Shown piece after piece: positions 1-8,274 of a stretch of DNA of 64,000 nt (position 1 is the stretch's first letter; the number at the start of each line of letters is the position of its first letter). The notes below the pieces were generated by a model, which was given only the letters and a program-made list of their open reading frames with translations, was not told the origin of the DNA and did not search any database. Source of the stretch: Tsuneonella sediminis (GTDB taxonomy: Bacteria; Pseudomonadota; Alphaproteobacteria; Sphingomonadales; Sphingomonadaceae). A program made the translations under genes and the position numbers. The DNA lies in assembly GCF_051912845.1 (NCBI RefSeq), contig NZ_JBNCBU010000002.1, forward strand, positions 62,001 to 126,000, in the 5' to 3' direction.

Positions 1-111
1 ATGACCGCTGCCGACTGGGCTCTGCGCCGCGCGGGCTGGTTCGCCGCGCGCGACGCGTGGATCGCTGAGCAGCGGGCCTGGGCGGCCGAGCAGGCCGCCC
101 GGTCCGACTGA
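1..111 (+). CDS. Short Trp/Ala-rich reading frame at the window edge, unrecognised
   Basis: A frame open from the first base ends at TGA 109-111. It reads 36 residues rich in Ala, Trp, Arg and Glu, with a repeated AEQ.AWAAEQA pattern that suggests a short amphipathic helix. The first codon is ATG, but it coincides with the window edge, so this may be the C-terminus of a longer protein. It ends ten bases before the stop of the convergent receptor-like gene. No family is recognised. Confidence 0.35.
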   Translation: MTAADWALRRAGWFAARDAWIAEQRAWAAEQAARSD

Positions 112-121
112 AGCAACTGCG

Positions 122-3067
122 TCAAAACAGCTTGCGCAGCTCGATTTCGACGTAGCGGCCGACCGGATCGACCAGCCCCGGCTGGTACCGCAGCGGGACC
201 GCGCCGTTCTCATCGGTCACTCGCTGCTGGGCATCGAACAGGTTGTTGACGCGCAGTCCCAGCCGCATGCCCTTCCATGCACCCGGTCCGTCCGTCCCCG
301 TCAGCCATTCCTGCTGCTCGAGATTCACGAAGACACGAAGGTCGAAGGTCGCCAGCGCGCCGAACCGCAGGTCGCCCGACCCCGGCAAGCCGCTGCCCCG
401 GACCGTTGTCGGCCCTGCATAGCGGCCCGAGAGGCGCGTCCCAATGCCGTCCTTGAACAGGCCGCCCTCGAATTCGAGGGCATGGCGGGGAATGCCCCCA
501 TCGCTGAGGCCGTCACCGTCCAGCAGGTCGAGTGCGGGCCCGCCCGGTGCGACGAGGACCGAGTTGTCGAGCTGGATCGTGTGATAGAGCGATAGGTTCC
601 AGCGGCCCTGCCCGTCGCCGCGGCCACCGAACATCGCGCCGGGACCGCCGCCTCCGCCCGGACCGCCGCGCGGGCCGCCGCCCGGTCGCTGCCTGCCCTC
701 TCCGGCCTGGCCTTGCGCCGTGTCGCCTGCGGGTGGGACCGGAATGGCGCACAAGCGCGTTCTCAGCTCGGCGAGGCGTGCGGGATCGATCGTGCCGTCA
801 GGGCCCTTGATTCGTTCGACGACTTCCGGCGGCAGCGCCGCGACATCGGGCTCCTTGCCATCTTCGCCGCAGCGCAGCGCGCTTCGCAGCGCGGCAAACC
901 GTTCGGGGGTCAGCCGCGCGGGTCCGCCGCCTTCGCGGGGCGCGCCGTCAGCCGTGCAGAAACGGGTCTTGAGCGCGGCCACCTTGGCCGGGTCGACCTC
1001 ACCGTCCTCGCCCTTGAGGCGGTCCAGCATCCCCGCAGGAACGCCCGACAAGTCGGGCATCTGGCCGTCGGGGGTGGCGCAGAACCTTGTCCGCATTTCG
1101 GCAAAGCGGGCGGGATCGAACTGGCCGCCGCCCGGTCGGCCGATGACCGGCGGAACGACGGCGCCCGAGGGGGCCGACGCCGGTTCGGCTGCCGGACCCC
1201 GGCCGAAACCGCTTCCGCCGCCGCCGCGCGCTGCCTGCGGGTTCGGCTTGCCCACCCGCCCGAACAGGTTGACGCCGTAGCGGATGCGCGACGATTCGCG
1301 TTCGCTGAACGTCACGGGCCGGCGATCGAGCGCCAGCAGCGTGCCGTCGGCCGCGCGCGTGACGCGGCCGGGGAACGCCGCCTCTATCGCAGGGGTCAGC
1401 AGCGGAAAGCTCTCGGTCGTGTCGGTCGAGCGGTTGCGGTAGTATTCGACGAGGATGTTCGCCCGGTCGAACAGGTCGAGGTCGTAGTTAGCCGACAGCT
1501 TGATGTCGCGCTGGGTTTCGGCCCTGAGGTTCGGATTGCCACCGGTCGTGACGGTCGCCAGCACGGTGTCGCCGGTGGTGAAATCGTAGACCGGGACGTT
1601 GAAGTCTACGATCGCCGGACTGCCGAGCTGTCCGAGCCCCGGCGCTGCCTTTCGCCCGATGATGCTGGCTTGCAGCGACAGCTTCTCGACCGGGCTCCAG
1701 TTCAGGCCTGCGTTCCAGTCTGTCAGCGTCCCGAAGTCGGATAGATGATCGATCCCTCCGCCGAAGTTGACCGACAGGTCGCCGATCCCGCTCAGGACAC
1801 CGTCGCGGCGGCTCGCGACCGGCAGGCTGAGGCTCGCCCCGCCGTTGGCATTGCCGCGGGTCAGCCGGGTTTCCCCGAGCGCCGCCGTGCGCGAATCGCT
1901 GCTCTCGATGCGCGCCCAGTCGAATCCCGCGTCGAGCGTCAGGTTGGCCGAACCAGCGGGAAGGGCGAACGGTGAGCCGGCGAGCGTTGCCTTGGGGCTT
2001 GCGCTCCATGTGCGGCTGAGCGCCCGATCCATGCCGCCTCCGCCTCGGCGGTCGATGCGGCTGTCGGAATCGGTGCGATTAGCATCGAGCGTGGTCGACA
2101 GCCGCCAATCGCCCAGTTGCCTGTTGAACGCGCTGCCGATCGCATAGGCATCGGTTGCGGTCCGCCGCTCGATCGGGTCGAGCGTGACGGCGTCGATGCC
2201 CGACAGGCTGTCGCGCACCACCCGGCTGACCTGGCCGTTCACGGTCAACTGCCCGCCCCGCCCCATTTCGCCCAGCCCCTGCGTCAGCGTGGCGTTTGCC
2301 TCGACGCTCTCCTCGCGCGAGACCAGGGTGCGGAAATCGGCCGGGTCGAGTCCGGCGGCCGCCACTGCCGGGTCGGTCGGGACCGACTGGACGACGCCGC
2401 GCTCGCCCTCGGTGAGCGGGCTCTTTCGGCTATAGTCGATGCTGGCATTGACCCGTCGCTGCGCGTCGATCGTCAGGATCGAGGCTTCGAGTTCCTGCGC
2501 GCTGTATCCTCCGCGGGTCGGCATGCCGTACTCGGCCTCGATCTCCCGGCTGGCGAAGTTCGGCTTGAGAATGAAGTTGATCACCCGCTGGTCGGGCGGA
2601 TAGCCGAACTGCACCGCCACTTCCTCGGGCAGCACCTCGACCTTGCGGATCGCCTCGGGCGGATAGCGGCCCATTTCCCGGAAGCTCGAAATGCGCTGCC
2701 CATTGACCAGGAACACGGGCCGTCCGCCCCGCCCGCGGCCCGAGCCGACCTGCGGAGAAAGCTGCGCGACGAGATCTGCGATGGACGCCGCGCCATAGGC
2801 GGCGATGTCCTTTTCCTCCAGCTCGAGCACCGGCGGAACGTCGGTGACCACCTGACCGGGGATCCGTTCCGCGATCACGATGATCTCGTCGCCGGGGCCG
2901 GGACCGGGCTCGGACTGTTCGGAAGGGGCCGCCTGGCCGACCCCCGGCGCATCCTGGGCAGAGGCGGATCCGGCGACAGCAATGGCGATGAACGATGCGG
3001 AGACGAAGGAACGCAAGATGTGGGAAATCCTCGAAAAGCCTGTGTCCTGCCCCGTGCGGAGGGCCAT
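122..3067 (-). CDS. TonB-dependent-receptor-like outer membrane protein with Cys-repeat insertion
   Basis: A 981-residue protein with a signal peptide ending around ASAQ, then a plug-like region (VLELEEKDIAAYGAASIADL, then VFLVNGQRIS and IRKVEVLPEEVAVQFG) and a long beta-barrel finishing in a typical outer-membrane C-terminus (VEIELRKLF). This matches the sphingomonad receptor-like proteins with a plug and a TonB-dependent barrel; the substrate is unknown. Between barrel strands (about 600-1255) lies a Gly/Arg/Pro-rich insertion carrying four repeats that end in RTRFC, KTRFC, RSALRC and RTRLC. The start at 3067 was chosen because the signal peptide follows it; an upstream in-frame start would add 46 residues unlike an export signal. 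It is divergent from infA. Confidence 0.85.
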   Translation of the reverse strand: MALRTGQDTGFSRISHILRSFVSASFIAIAVAGSASAQDAPGVGQAAPSEQSEPGPGPGDEIIVIAERIPGQVVTDVPPVLELEEKDIAAYGAASIADLVAQLSPQVGSGRGRGGRPVFLVNGQRISSFREMGRYPPEAIRKVEVLPEEVAVQFGYPPDQRVINFILKPNFASREIEAEYGMPTRGGYSAQELEASILTIDAQRRVNASIDYSRKSPLTEGERGVVQSVPTDPAVAAAGLDPADFRTLVSREESVEANATLTQGLGEMGRGGQLTVNGQVSRVVRDSLSGIDAVTLDPIERRTATDAYAIGSAFNRQLGDWRLSTTLDANRTDSDSRIDRRGGGGMDRALSRTWSASPKATLAGSPFALPAGSANLTLDAGFDWARIESSDSRTAALGETRLTRGNANGGASLSLPVASRRDGVLSGIGDLSVNFGGGIDHLSDFGTLTDWNAGLNWSPVEKLSLQASIIGRKAAPGLGQLGSPAIVDFNVPVYDFTTGDTVLATVTTGGNPNLRAETQRDIKLSANYDLDLFDRANILVEYYRNRSTDTTESFPLLTPAIEAAFPGRVTRAADGTLLALDRRPVTFSERESSRIRYGVNLFGRVGKPNPQAARGGGGSGFGRGPAAEPASAPSGAVVPPVIGRPGGGQFDPARFAEMRTRFCATPDGQMPDLSGVPAGMLDRLKGEDGEVDPAKVAALKTRFCTADGAPREGGGPARLTPERFAALRSALRCGEDGKEPDVAALPPEVVERIKGPDGTIDPARLAELRTRLCAIPVPPAGDTAQGQAGEGRQRPGGGPRGGPGGGGGPGAMFGGRGDGQGRWNLSLYHTIQLDNSVLVAPGGPALDLLDGDGLSDGGIPRHALEFEGGLFKDGIGTRLSGRYAGPTTVRGSGLPGSGDLRFGALATFDLRVFVNLEQQEWLTGTDGPGAWKGMRLGLRVNNLFDAQQRVTDENGAVPLRYQPGLVDPVGRYVEIELRKLF

Positions 3068-3222
3068 TGCGCACTCGCCCGCGCCGGTGCAACCCGTCGC
3101 AAAGTAACTTTTTGTCGCGCAAACCTTTCCGGCGAATGACGGTGGCGCTTTCCTTTTGCTGCCCCTGCGTCTAAGGGCGGCCTCCAATTCGACCAACCTA
3201 CGCAAAGGAACCGACGAGCTAC

Positions 3223-3468
3223 ATGGCCAAGGAAGAACTCCTCGAAATGCGCGGGCGGGTGGTGGAGCTGCTCCCGAACGCGATGTTCCGGGTTGAGCTC
3301 GAGAACGGCCACGAGATCCTCGGCCACACCGCCGGCAAGATGCGCAAGAACCGCATTCGCGTGCTGACCGGCGACGAAGTGCTCGTCGAACTGACGCCCT
3401 ACGACCTCACCAAGGGGCGGATCACCTACCGCTTCATGCCGGGACGCGGCGGCCCGGGGCCGCAGTAA
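3223..3468 (+). CDS. infA: Translation initiation factor IF-1
   Basis: An 81-residue protein beginning MAKEELLEMRGRVVELLPNA, the standard IF-1 S1/OB fold, with the conserved GHEILGHTAGKMRKNRIRVL strand region. IF-1 binds the ribosomal A site with IF-2 and IF-3 during initiation in the cytoplasm. It is slightly longer than the 72-residue E. coli protein because of a Gly/Pro tail (PGRGGPGPQ). The maf gene follows 16 bases downstream, so the pair is probably co-transcribed. Confidence 0.98.
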   Translation: MAKEELLEMRGRVVELLPNAMFRVELENGHEILGHTAGKMRKNRIRVLTGDEVLVELTPYDLTKGRITYRFMPGRGGPGPQ

Positions 3469-3484
3469 TCCGGCCGGGCAAGAC

Positions 3485-4054
3485 GTGCCCGATCTCGTAC
3501 TCGCCTCCGCCAGTCCGCGCCGCCGCGAGCTGCTGGCACGGCTCGGCGCCGAGCCGGTTCGCGTCGTGCCCGCTGACATCGACGAGACTCCGCTGAAGGG
3601 CGAGCTACCCCGCGACTATGCCGTGCGCATGGCCCGCGAAAAGGCGCTCGCCGCCGCCGATGCGGCCGCGTTCGTCCTTGCCGGCGACACGGTGGTCGCG
3701 GCCGGTCGCCGCATCCTGCCCAAGGCCGACGACGAGGCAACAGCGCGGTCCTGTCTGGAACTGCTCTCGGGCCGCCGTCACCGGGTGTTGTCGGCCGTTG
3801 CCCTGCGCGCGCCCGACGGCACCGTCCGCGAACGGTTGAGCGAAACTCAGGTGCGGTTCAAACGGCTGTCCGGGGAAGAGATCGCCGCCTACCTCGCGAG
3901 CGGGGAATGGCAGGGCAAGGCCGGCGGTTACGCGATCCAGGGCAGCGCCGAAGGGCTTATCGCCTGGATCGCAGGCAGTCATTCGGGCGTCGTGGGCCTG
4001 CCGCTGTTCGAAACACGCGCACTGCTCAGGGCGGCGGGGTTTGCCCTTGGCTGA
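3485..4054 (+). CDS. maf: Maf-family nucleoside triphosphate pyrophosphatase
   Basis: A 189-residue Maf/HAM1-fold protein. The family signature SASPRR sits at residues 8-13, and the catalytic acid is in the AGDTVV motif (Asp68). Maf proteins hydrolyse nucleoside triphosphates, in some members modified or canonical pyrimidine dNTPs, and so act in house-cleaning; the older name is septum formation inhibitor. The start is GTG at 3485, placing the usual (V)LASASPRR close to the N-terminus. Its stop overlaps the start of the RNase E/G-like gene, suggesting translational coupling. Confidence 0.93.
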   Translation: MPDLVLASASPRRRELLARLGAEPVRVVPADIDETPLKGELPRDYAVRMAREKALAAADAAAFVLAGDTVVAAGRRILPKADDEATARSCLELLSGRRHRVLSAVALRAPDGTVRERLSETQVRFKRLSGEEIAAYLASGEWQGKAGGYAIQGSAEGLIAWIAGSHSGVVGLPLFETRALLRAAGFALG

Positions 4055-5003
4055 CTGGCTGGTCGAGCGCGGGATCGGCGAGGACCGGGCCCTGCTCGTC
4101 CGGGAGGACCGCGTCGTCGCCACTAACGTTCGCTGGCCGGGCGATCTGCGCGCAGGCGACATCGTGGAGGCGACGCTGGTAAAGCGTACCGCGGGTAGCC
4201 CGCGCGGCCTCGCGATGACCCCTGCGGGCGAGGCAATCCTGGTCGACCGGCTTCCCCGTCCCGCCAGCGAAGGCGCGACGATCTCCGTCGCGATTACTCG
4301 CAGCGCTATGGCCGAGCGCGGCCGGTTCAAGCGCGCACAGGGCCGCTGGTCGGACGGCGCGCCGGGTAACGCCATCCCTGACGTCATCGAAGCCGGCAAG
4401 CCGGTGCGGCGCTTCGCTCCCGGCTTGTGGGAGGACGTCTGGAACGCGGCGTGGGACGCCGAGGTCGCATTTTCCGGAGGCTCGCTGCTGTTTGCGGTGA
4501 CGCCGGGGATGACGGTGATCGACATCGACGGCGACCTGCCTCCGCGCGACCTCGCGCTGGCGGCGGTTCCCGCAATCGGCGATGCGCTGCGCCGATTCGC
4601 GGTCGGCGGCTCCATCGGGATCGACTTCCCGACCCTGCAAGCGAAGGCCGACCGGCAGGCGGTCGACCGGGCGCTGGAGCGGTCGCTCGGCGACTGGCCG
4701 CACGAACGAACGGCGATGAACGGCTTCGGCTTCATCCAGATCGTCGCGCGAAGCACCGGCCCTTCGCTCATCCAGCGGCTCGCGCATCATCGTGCGCCCG
4801 CCGCGGCGCGGATGCTGCTTCGGCGGGCCGAAGGACTCGAGGGAGCGGGCACGATCCTGCTCACCGCGCATTCGGCGGTGCTGGCCGCGCTGCGCCCGGA
4901 GTGGCTGGCCGAGTTGTCCCGACGCACGGGACGAGCGGTGCGGATCGAGGCCGATCATACGCTTGCACTCGACGGCGGCCATGCCCAGATCGTTCCGCGA
5001 TGA
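4041..5003 (+). CDS. Short RNase E/G-like ribonuclease
   Basis: A 320-residue protein related to the catalytic core of RNase E/G. The two metal-binding aspartates appear in VIDIDGD (Asp161) and IGIDFPT (Asp195), equivalent to SIDIN and IVIDF in E. coli RNase E. The protein is much shorter than RNase G (about 490 residues): the N-terminal region is too short for a full S1 insertion and no CPxC zinc-link is visible, so quaternary structure and activity may differ. The start is TTG at 4041 or TTG at 4047, both inside the end of maf. Its stop overlaps the yacG start (ATGA). Confidence 0.82.
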   Translation: MPLADWLVERGIGEDRALLVREDRVVATNVRWPGDLRAGDIVEATLVKRTAGSPRGLAMTPAGEAILVDRLPRPASEGATISVAITRSAMAERGRFKRAQGRWSDGAPGNAIPDVIEAGKPVRRFAPGLWEDVWNAAWDAEVAFSGGSLLFAVTPGMTVIDIDGDLPPRDLALAAVPAIGDALRRFAVGGSIGIDFPTLQAKADRQAVDRALERSLGDWPHERTAMNGFGFIQIVARSTGPSLIQRLAHHRAPAAARMLLRRAEGLEGAGTILLTAHSAVLAALRPEWLAELSRRTGRAVRIEADHTLALDGGHAQIVPR

Positions 5004-5191
5004 CTGCCCCTGCCCGACCCTGCCCCATCTGCAAGAAGCCCCGCAGCGATGCCCACGCGCCGTTCTGCTCGGCCCGCTGCAAGGACCGCGATCTCGTACG
5101 CTGGTTCTCCGACGGCTATGCCGTCCCGGGTCGCCCCGCCCATCCCGACGAGGTCGTCCAGTCCGCAGAGCCCGGCACAGAGTCCGATTGA
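5000..5191 (+). CDS. yacG: YacG-family zinc protein (DNA gyrase inhibitor)
   Basis: A 63-residue protein with the four-cysteine zinc site C8-x2-C11-x11-C23-x3-C27 and the following family motif DRDLVRWFSDGY. In E. coli YacG binds GyrB and inhibits DNA gyrase. The ATG overlaps the upstream TGA, so translation is likely coupled to the RNase gene. The tail after the zinc domain is short and acidic. Confidence 0.92.
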   Translation: MTAPARPCPICKKPRSDAHAPFCSARCKDRDLVRWFSDGYAVPGRPAHPDEVVQSAEPGTESD

Positions 5192-5272
5192 CCCCTTGCC
5201 AACGGGGCGAAGCGCCGCCATAGCGCCGCCTCGCCAACCGCCGGTGTGCCTTGCTCCGGCGCGGAAGTACCA

Positions 5273-5348
5273 GCCTCGGTAGCTCAGTTGGTAGAGCATG
5301 CGACTGAAAATCGCAGTGTCGGTGGTTCGAATCCGCCCCGAGGCACCA
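5273..5348 (+). tRNA. tRNA-Phe (GAA)
   Basis: A 76-nt cloverleaf including an encoded CCA. The acceptor stem GCCTCGG pairs with CCGAGGC, the anticodon loop CTGAAAA gives GAA (Phe), and the T-arm is GGTTCGAATCC. It lies alone between yacG and the EEP-family gene. The roughly 225 bases after it contain no convincing gene. Confidence 0.97.
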
Positions 5349-5575
5349 CTTCCCCATCTTCTCGGCGATGACTTGCGAGAACCGCTGCGCGCTGTGGCGG
5401 CATGGCCCGCCCCGTGTTCAATTCGCCCGCAGATGCGTCCACGGATGCCGCCGCACCTTTCCGAAAAAGGGGTCGCACTCACTCGCGAAATGAGTTTATC
5501 CTGTGCAGCGATTCAGAATGCTGACAAATTGGCCGGTGACATCGATTAACCTGGCGTGGAATGGAGAATTAGAGA

Positions 5576-6559
5576 GTGAAAACCTTGGGCAAGTTTTTAA
5601 TCGGGATTGCAGTAATCTTATTAATTTCTACGCTGATTTCCCTTGTCCCGAGTGATGCCTGGTTTATCAGAAGTGTCGATCTGGTTCGAGAACCTCTGAT
5701 CTACTTGTCTGTCGTCCTTCTGATCACTTCTTTTTTTCTTAAATCGCGCGCGGGGTGGGCGGCAGCTATCTGCCTTGCGCTGGCGATCGGCTTGAACGCG
5801 TGGAGGATCTGGCCCTATTGGCCGCTCGCGGAAACGCAGGTCGCCTTGGGCGCGGCTCCCGCTGCCGAAGATGCGCGCTGCTTTTCCGCGATGTCGGTCA
5901 ACGTGAAGGTTAAGAACCGGAACCACGGGGAAATCGTCGATCAGATCCGGCGCCACGACCCCGACCTTCTGTTCCTGGTCGAGACTGACCAGCGCTGGAT
6001 CGATGCGCTCGATCCGGTCCTGTCGGGCTATCCCCATGTCACCCGGCACCCTCAACCGGAAGCCTTCGGACTGGTCTTCGCCAGCAGGTTGCCCGTCCTG
6101 AAGGCCAACGTGGTCGAGAACACCTACCGCGACACGCCCACACTCTATTCGACGCTCCAGCCAAGGGGAGCGGGTCCGATCGAGTTCATCGGCCTGCATC
6201 CCAAACCGCCCCTGCCCGGCTGGAATACGAAGCTGAGGGACAAGAACATCATCCGTGCTGGTGTCGAGACCCCCGACCGGCTTCCGGACGCGTTCGTAAT
6301 GGGCGATTTCAACGACGTGCCCTGGTCGCGCACGACCACGGCGTTCAGGTCAACCGGTGAATGGCGCGACCCCCGCATCGGTCGCGGCACCTACCCCACC
6401 TTTCCCGCCGGATTCCTGCTCCTCGGCTGGCCGCTGGACCAATTCATGGTCAAGGGAAGGCTGAATGTCGCATCGTTCGAAGTTCTCCCGGACAACGGCT
6501 CCGACCACCGCGCACTTCGCGCGACGCTTTGTCCCACCTCGACGTCCGGCCGAAACTGA
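5576..6559 (+). CDS. Membrane-anchored endonuclease/exonuclease/phosphatase family protein
   Basis: A 327-residue protein with three predicted N-terminal membrane segments (about 8-24, 42-55 and 62-76) and a C-terminal EEP domain. Visible EEP motifs are SVNVK, LVETD (metal-binding Glu), GLHPKP, MGDFNDVPW and a terminal SDHRALR. These motifs are known for phosphodiester hydrolysis; the actual substrate (DNA, lipid or sugar phosphate) cannot be told. The GTG start at 5576 follows a GAGAG stretch. The first ~170 coding bases and the leader are strikingly AT-rich, with several TTA and ATT codons, whereas the catalytic part is GC-rich like the neighbours. Confidence 0.85.
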   Translation: MKTLGKFLIGIAVILLISTLISLVPSDAWFIRSVDLVREPLIYLSVVLLITSFFLKSRAGWAAAICLALAIGLNAWRIWPYWPLAETQVALGAAPAAEDARCFSAMSVNVKVKNRNHGEIVDQIRRHDPDLLFLVETDQRWIDALDPVLSGYPHVTRHPQPEAFGLVFASRLPVLKANVVENTYRDTPTLYSTLQPRGAGPIEFIGLHPKPPLPGWNTKLRDKNIIRAGVETPDRLPDAFVMGDFNDVPWSRTTTAFRSTGEWRDPRIGRGTYPTFPAGFLLLGWPLDQFMVKGRLNVASFEVLPDNGSDHRALRATLCPTSTSGRN

Positions 6560-6610
6560 AGCGACCCCAGCGGTTCACGCCGGGATCGCCTCTTTGATTA
6601 CCCGAATGGT

Positions 6611-6880
6611 TCAGCTGCGGTTGCCGGGCCAGTAAGTCAGCGGCCGATCGCCCCAGTCGAGGCCGGCGGCGCGGGGGTTGATGCAATTGTCCTGCCGGTC
6701 GGACATGCACACGTCGTACACGGTCTCGCCGACCTTCACCTTGGTCGCCTTTCCGTGCGTGTTTCGTTCGACGACTTCGGGCGACTTGGCCTGATAATCC
6801 TTTTCCTGGGCAGTCGCGGGACCTCCTGTTGCGATGACCAGGCTGGCCGCTGAAAGGAACATGATCTTGATCGGTGTCAT
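6611..6880 (-). CDS. Small exported protein of unknown function
   Basis: An 89-residue protein with a signal peptide (MTPIKIMFLSAASLVIATGG, cleavage near ATAQ) and a charged mature region of about 65 residues. Two cysteines (VCMSDRQDNC) could form a disulfide in the periplasm, and the C-terminus is WGDRPLTYWPGNRS. A strong AAGGAG ribosome site precedes the ATG. No family is recognised. It sits just downstream of, and on the same strand as, a membrane protein gene. Confidence 0.75.
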   Translation of the reverse strand: MTPIKIMFLSAASLVIATGGPATAQEKDYQAKSPEVVERNTHGKATKVKVGETVYDVCMSDRQDNCINPRAAGLDWGDRPLTYWPGNRS

Positions 6881-6957
6881 TCGAGTTCTCCTTCGAAATA
6901 TTTGGATCGGTAACCGGAGCGGGAAACCGGGCTCCGGCCCGGGGGTGCCGGCAAGGG

Positions 6958-7701
6958 CTAGCGGAGGTCGATTTCCTCGCGGGCTGTCATGAAGGGCCTA
7001 CGGGGCGCTCCGGCGCCGGCTGCGACCACGGCCGCCACGAGCGACAGCAGCGACGCTAGAAACGCGTACCAGCTGGCGCTCGAAAGTGCGTCGAGAGCGT
7101 TCTCGGCGGTCCTCCCGGCATCTTCGCGCAGCTGGGCCTGGTCCACCTGCTCGACGCGCTCGCGAACGGCGCCCACCGCGCTTTCGACCTGGTTTTCCGC
7201 CTCGCGCTCGCTGACGCCGCCGGGACGCAGGACCGCGGATGCGGCGGTGTTCGTTGCAGTGACTGCCGCCTGGGCAGCGCCCACGACCGCTCCCGACGCG
7301 GTGTTCACGGCAGTTCCCACCGTGCTTGCCGCGAGCCAGAGCATGATCATGGTCAGCAACCCCCACACGCTGGCACCGTGAGCCGTCGCGGAGCGCTTTT
7401 CCGGGATTCCTGACAGGTGGCCGGCAACGTATCCGCCGACGCCCAACGCGATCACGCTGCTGGCGATCCACCAGATTCCCGCGCCAATTCCCACGCCGTC
7501 GAAAGCCGCGCCGGCCTGCGGATCAATGGCGCGGAAGCCAATTGCTGTGCCCAGCATGCCGAGCAATACCAGCAAGCCCACAGCCACGACGGTGCCGGCG
7601 AATATTGCGCCCCAGGACACTCGGCTCAAGAGTGCGGGCGCATCGGTCGTAGTGACCACGGTTGCTTTCACATCGCGTTGATCAGTATTCCTGTCAGCCA
7701 C
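6958..7701 (-). CDS. Polytopic membrane protein, PhnA-like annotation group
   Basis: A 247-residue protein with an N-terminal SRVSWGAIFAGTVVAVGLLV segment, three further hydrophobic helices, a central Ala-rich stretch and a charged amphipathic region before the last helix. The RVSWGAI-AG start resembles alphaproteobacterial membrane proteins often labelled PhnA-like; I recall that label only from annotation and it says nothing firm about function. The start is GTG at 7701 with GGGGAG seven bases upstream. The 300 bases upstream are AT-rich and hold a terminator but no gene. Confidence 0.7.
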   Translation of the reverse strand: MADRNTDQRDVKATVVTTTDAPALLSRVSWGAIFAGTVVAVGLLVLLGMLGTAIGFRAIDPQAGAAFDGVGIGAGIWWIASSVIALGVGGYVAGHLSGIPEKRSATAHGASVWGLLTMIMLWLAASTVGTAVNTASGAVVGAAQAAVTATNTAASAVLRPGGVSEREAENQVESAVGAVRERVEQVDQAQLREDAGRTAENALDALSSASWYAFLASLLSLVAAVVAAGAGAPRRPFMTAREEIDLR

Positions 7702-7918
7702 ATTAGGTCTCCCCGTTGATGTTGCTGCAAGATTAACGTGGGCCGGATATCGTTGTTCCGAACTGGGTTAGCTCTGCTCCCTGATCAACAGGGTGAGTTA
7801 GAATACTTATCTCACCTGCAATCACGATATATTGGCTTCACCAAAGGATACGACAATTGATTATCATATTTCGTGTCTATTTCCTGCCGCGCATGATTTT
7901 ATCCTGGCAAGATAATAG

Positions 7919-7944
7919 AAGGGCCCCGCCAAGGCGGGGCCCTT
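7919..7944 (-). terminator. Intrinsic terminator downstream of the small lipoprotein gene
   Basis: A perfect 12-bp stem (AAGGGCCCCGCC / GGCGGGGCCCTT) with a two-base AA loop. On the minus strand it is followed by a T-containing stretch (CTATTATCTT). It lies 55 bases after the stop of the lipoprotein gene that ends at 7999, so it most likely ends that transcript. Bases 7702-7918 are otherwise AT-rich and gene-free. Confidence 0.75.
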
Positions 7945-7998
7945 CGGGCGTGATCATAGGGGGGAAGGATCCTACACGCCCATGAGCGATTTGCGGCG

Positions 7999-8274
7999 TC
8001 AGTTCATTTCGTCGGCACGTTCGTTGATCGCGTCTGCCTTCCGGTCGCCCACATCGTCGAGCGCTTCGGCGCGCGCGTTCAGTGCGTCCTCGCGGGCGTC
8101 GGTGGCAGCGTTGTCGGCAGCCTCCTCAAGGGCCATGGCGTCCTGCTCGTAAGCCTGGTCGACTGCGTCAGCGCGCTCTTCGAGCTGGTCGCCTCGTTGC
8201 TCAACCGCGTCGTCCTGCCCGCATGCGCCGAGCGCGAGAACGGACGAAACGGTCAAGATCTTAAGAATATTCAT
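7999..8274 (-). CDS. Small Ala/Asp/Glu-rich lipoprotein
   Basis: A 91-residue protein with a lipoprotein signal peptide and lipobox LALGAC (Cys about residue 18). The mature part is a charged, Ala-rich helix with repeated heptad-like patterns (QLEERADAVDQAY, EALDDVGDRKADAINERA), so probably a coiled coil in the periplasm. The start at 8274 was chosen because the lipobox follows it; upstream in-frame codons would give an Arg-rich non-signal stretch. Function is unknown; it is not clearly Lpp. Confidence 0.75.
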   Translation of the reverse strand: MNILKILTVSSVLALGACGQDDAVEQRGDQLEERADAVDQAYEQDAMALEEAADNAATDAREDALNARAEALDDVGDRKADAINERADEMN

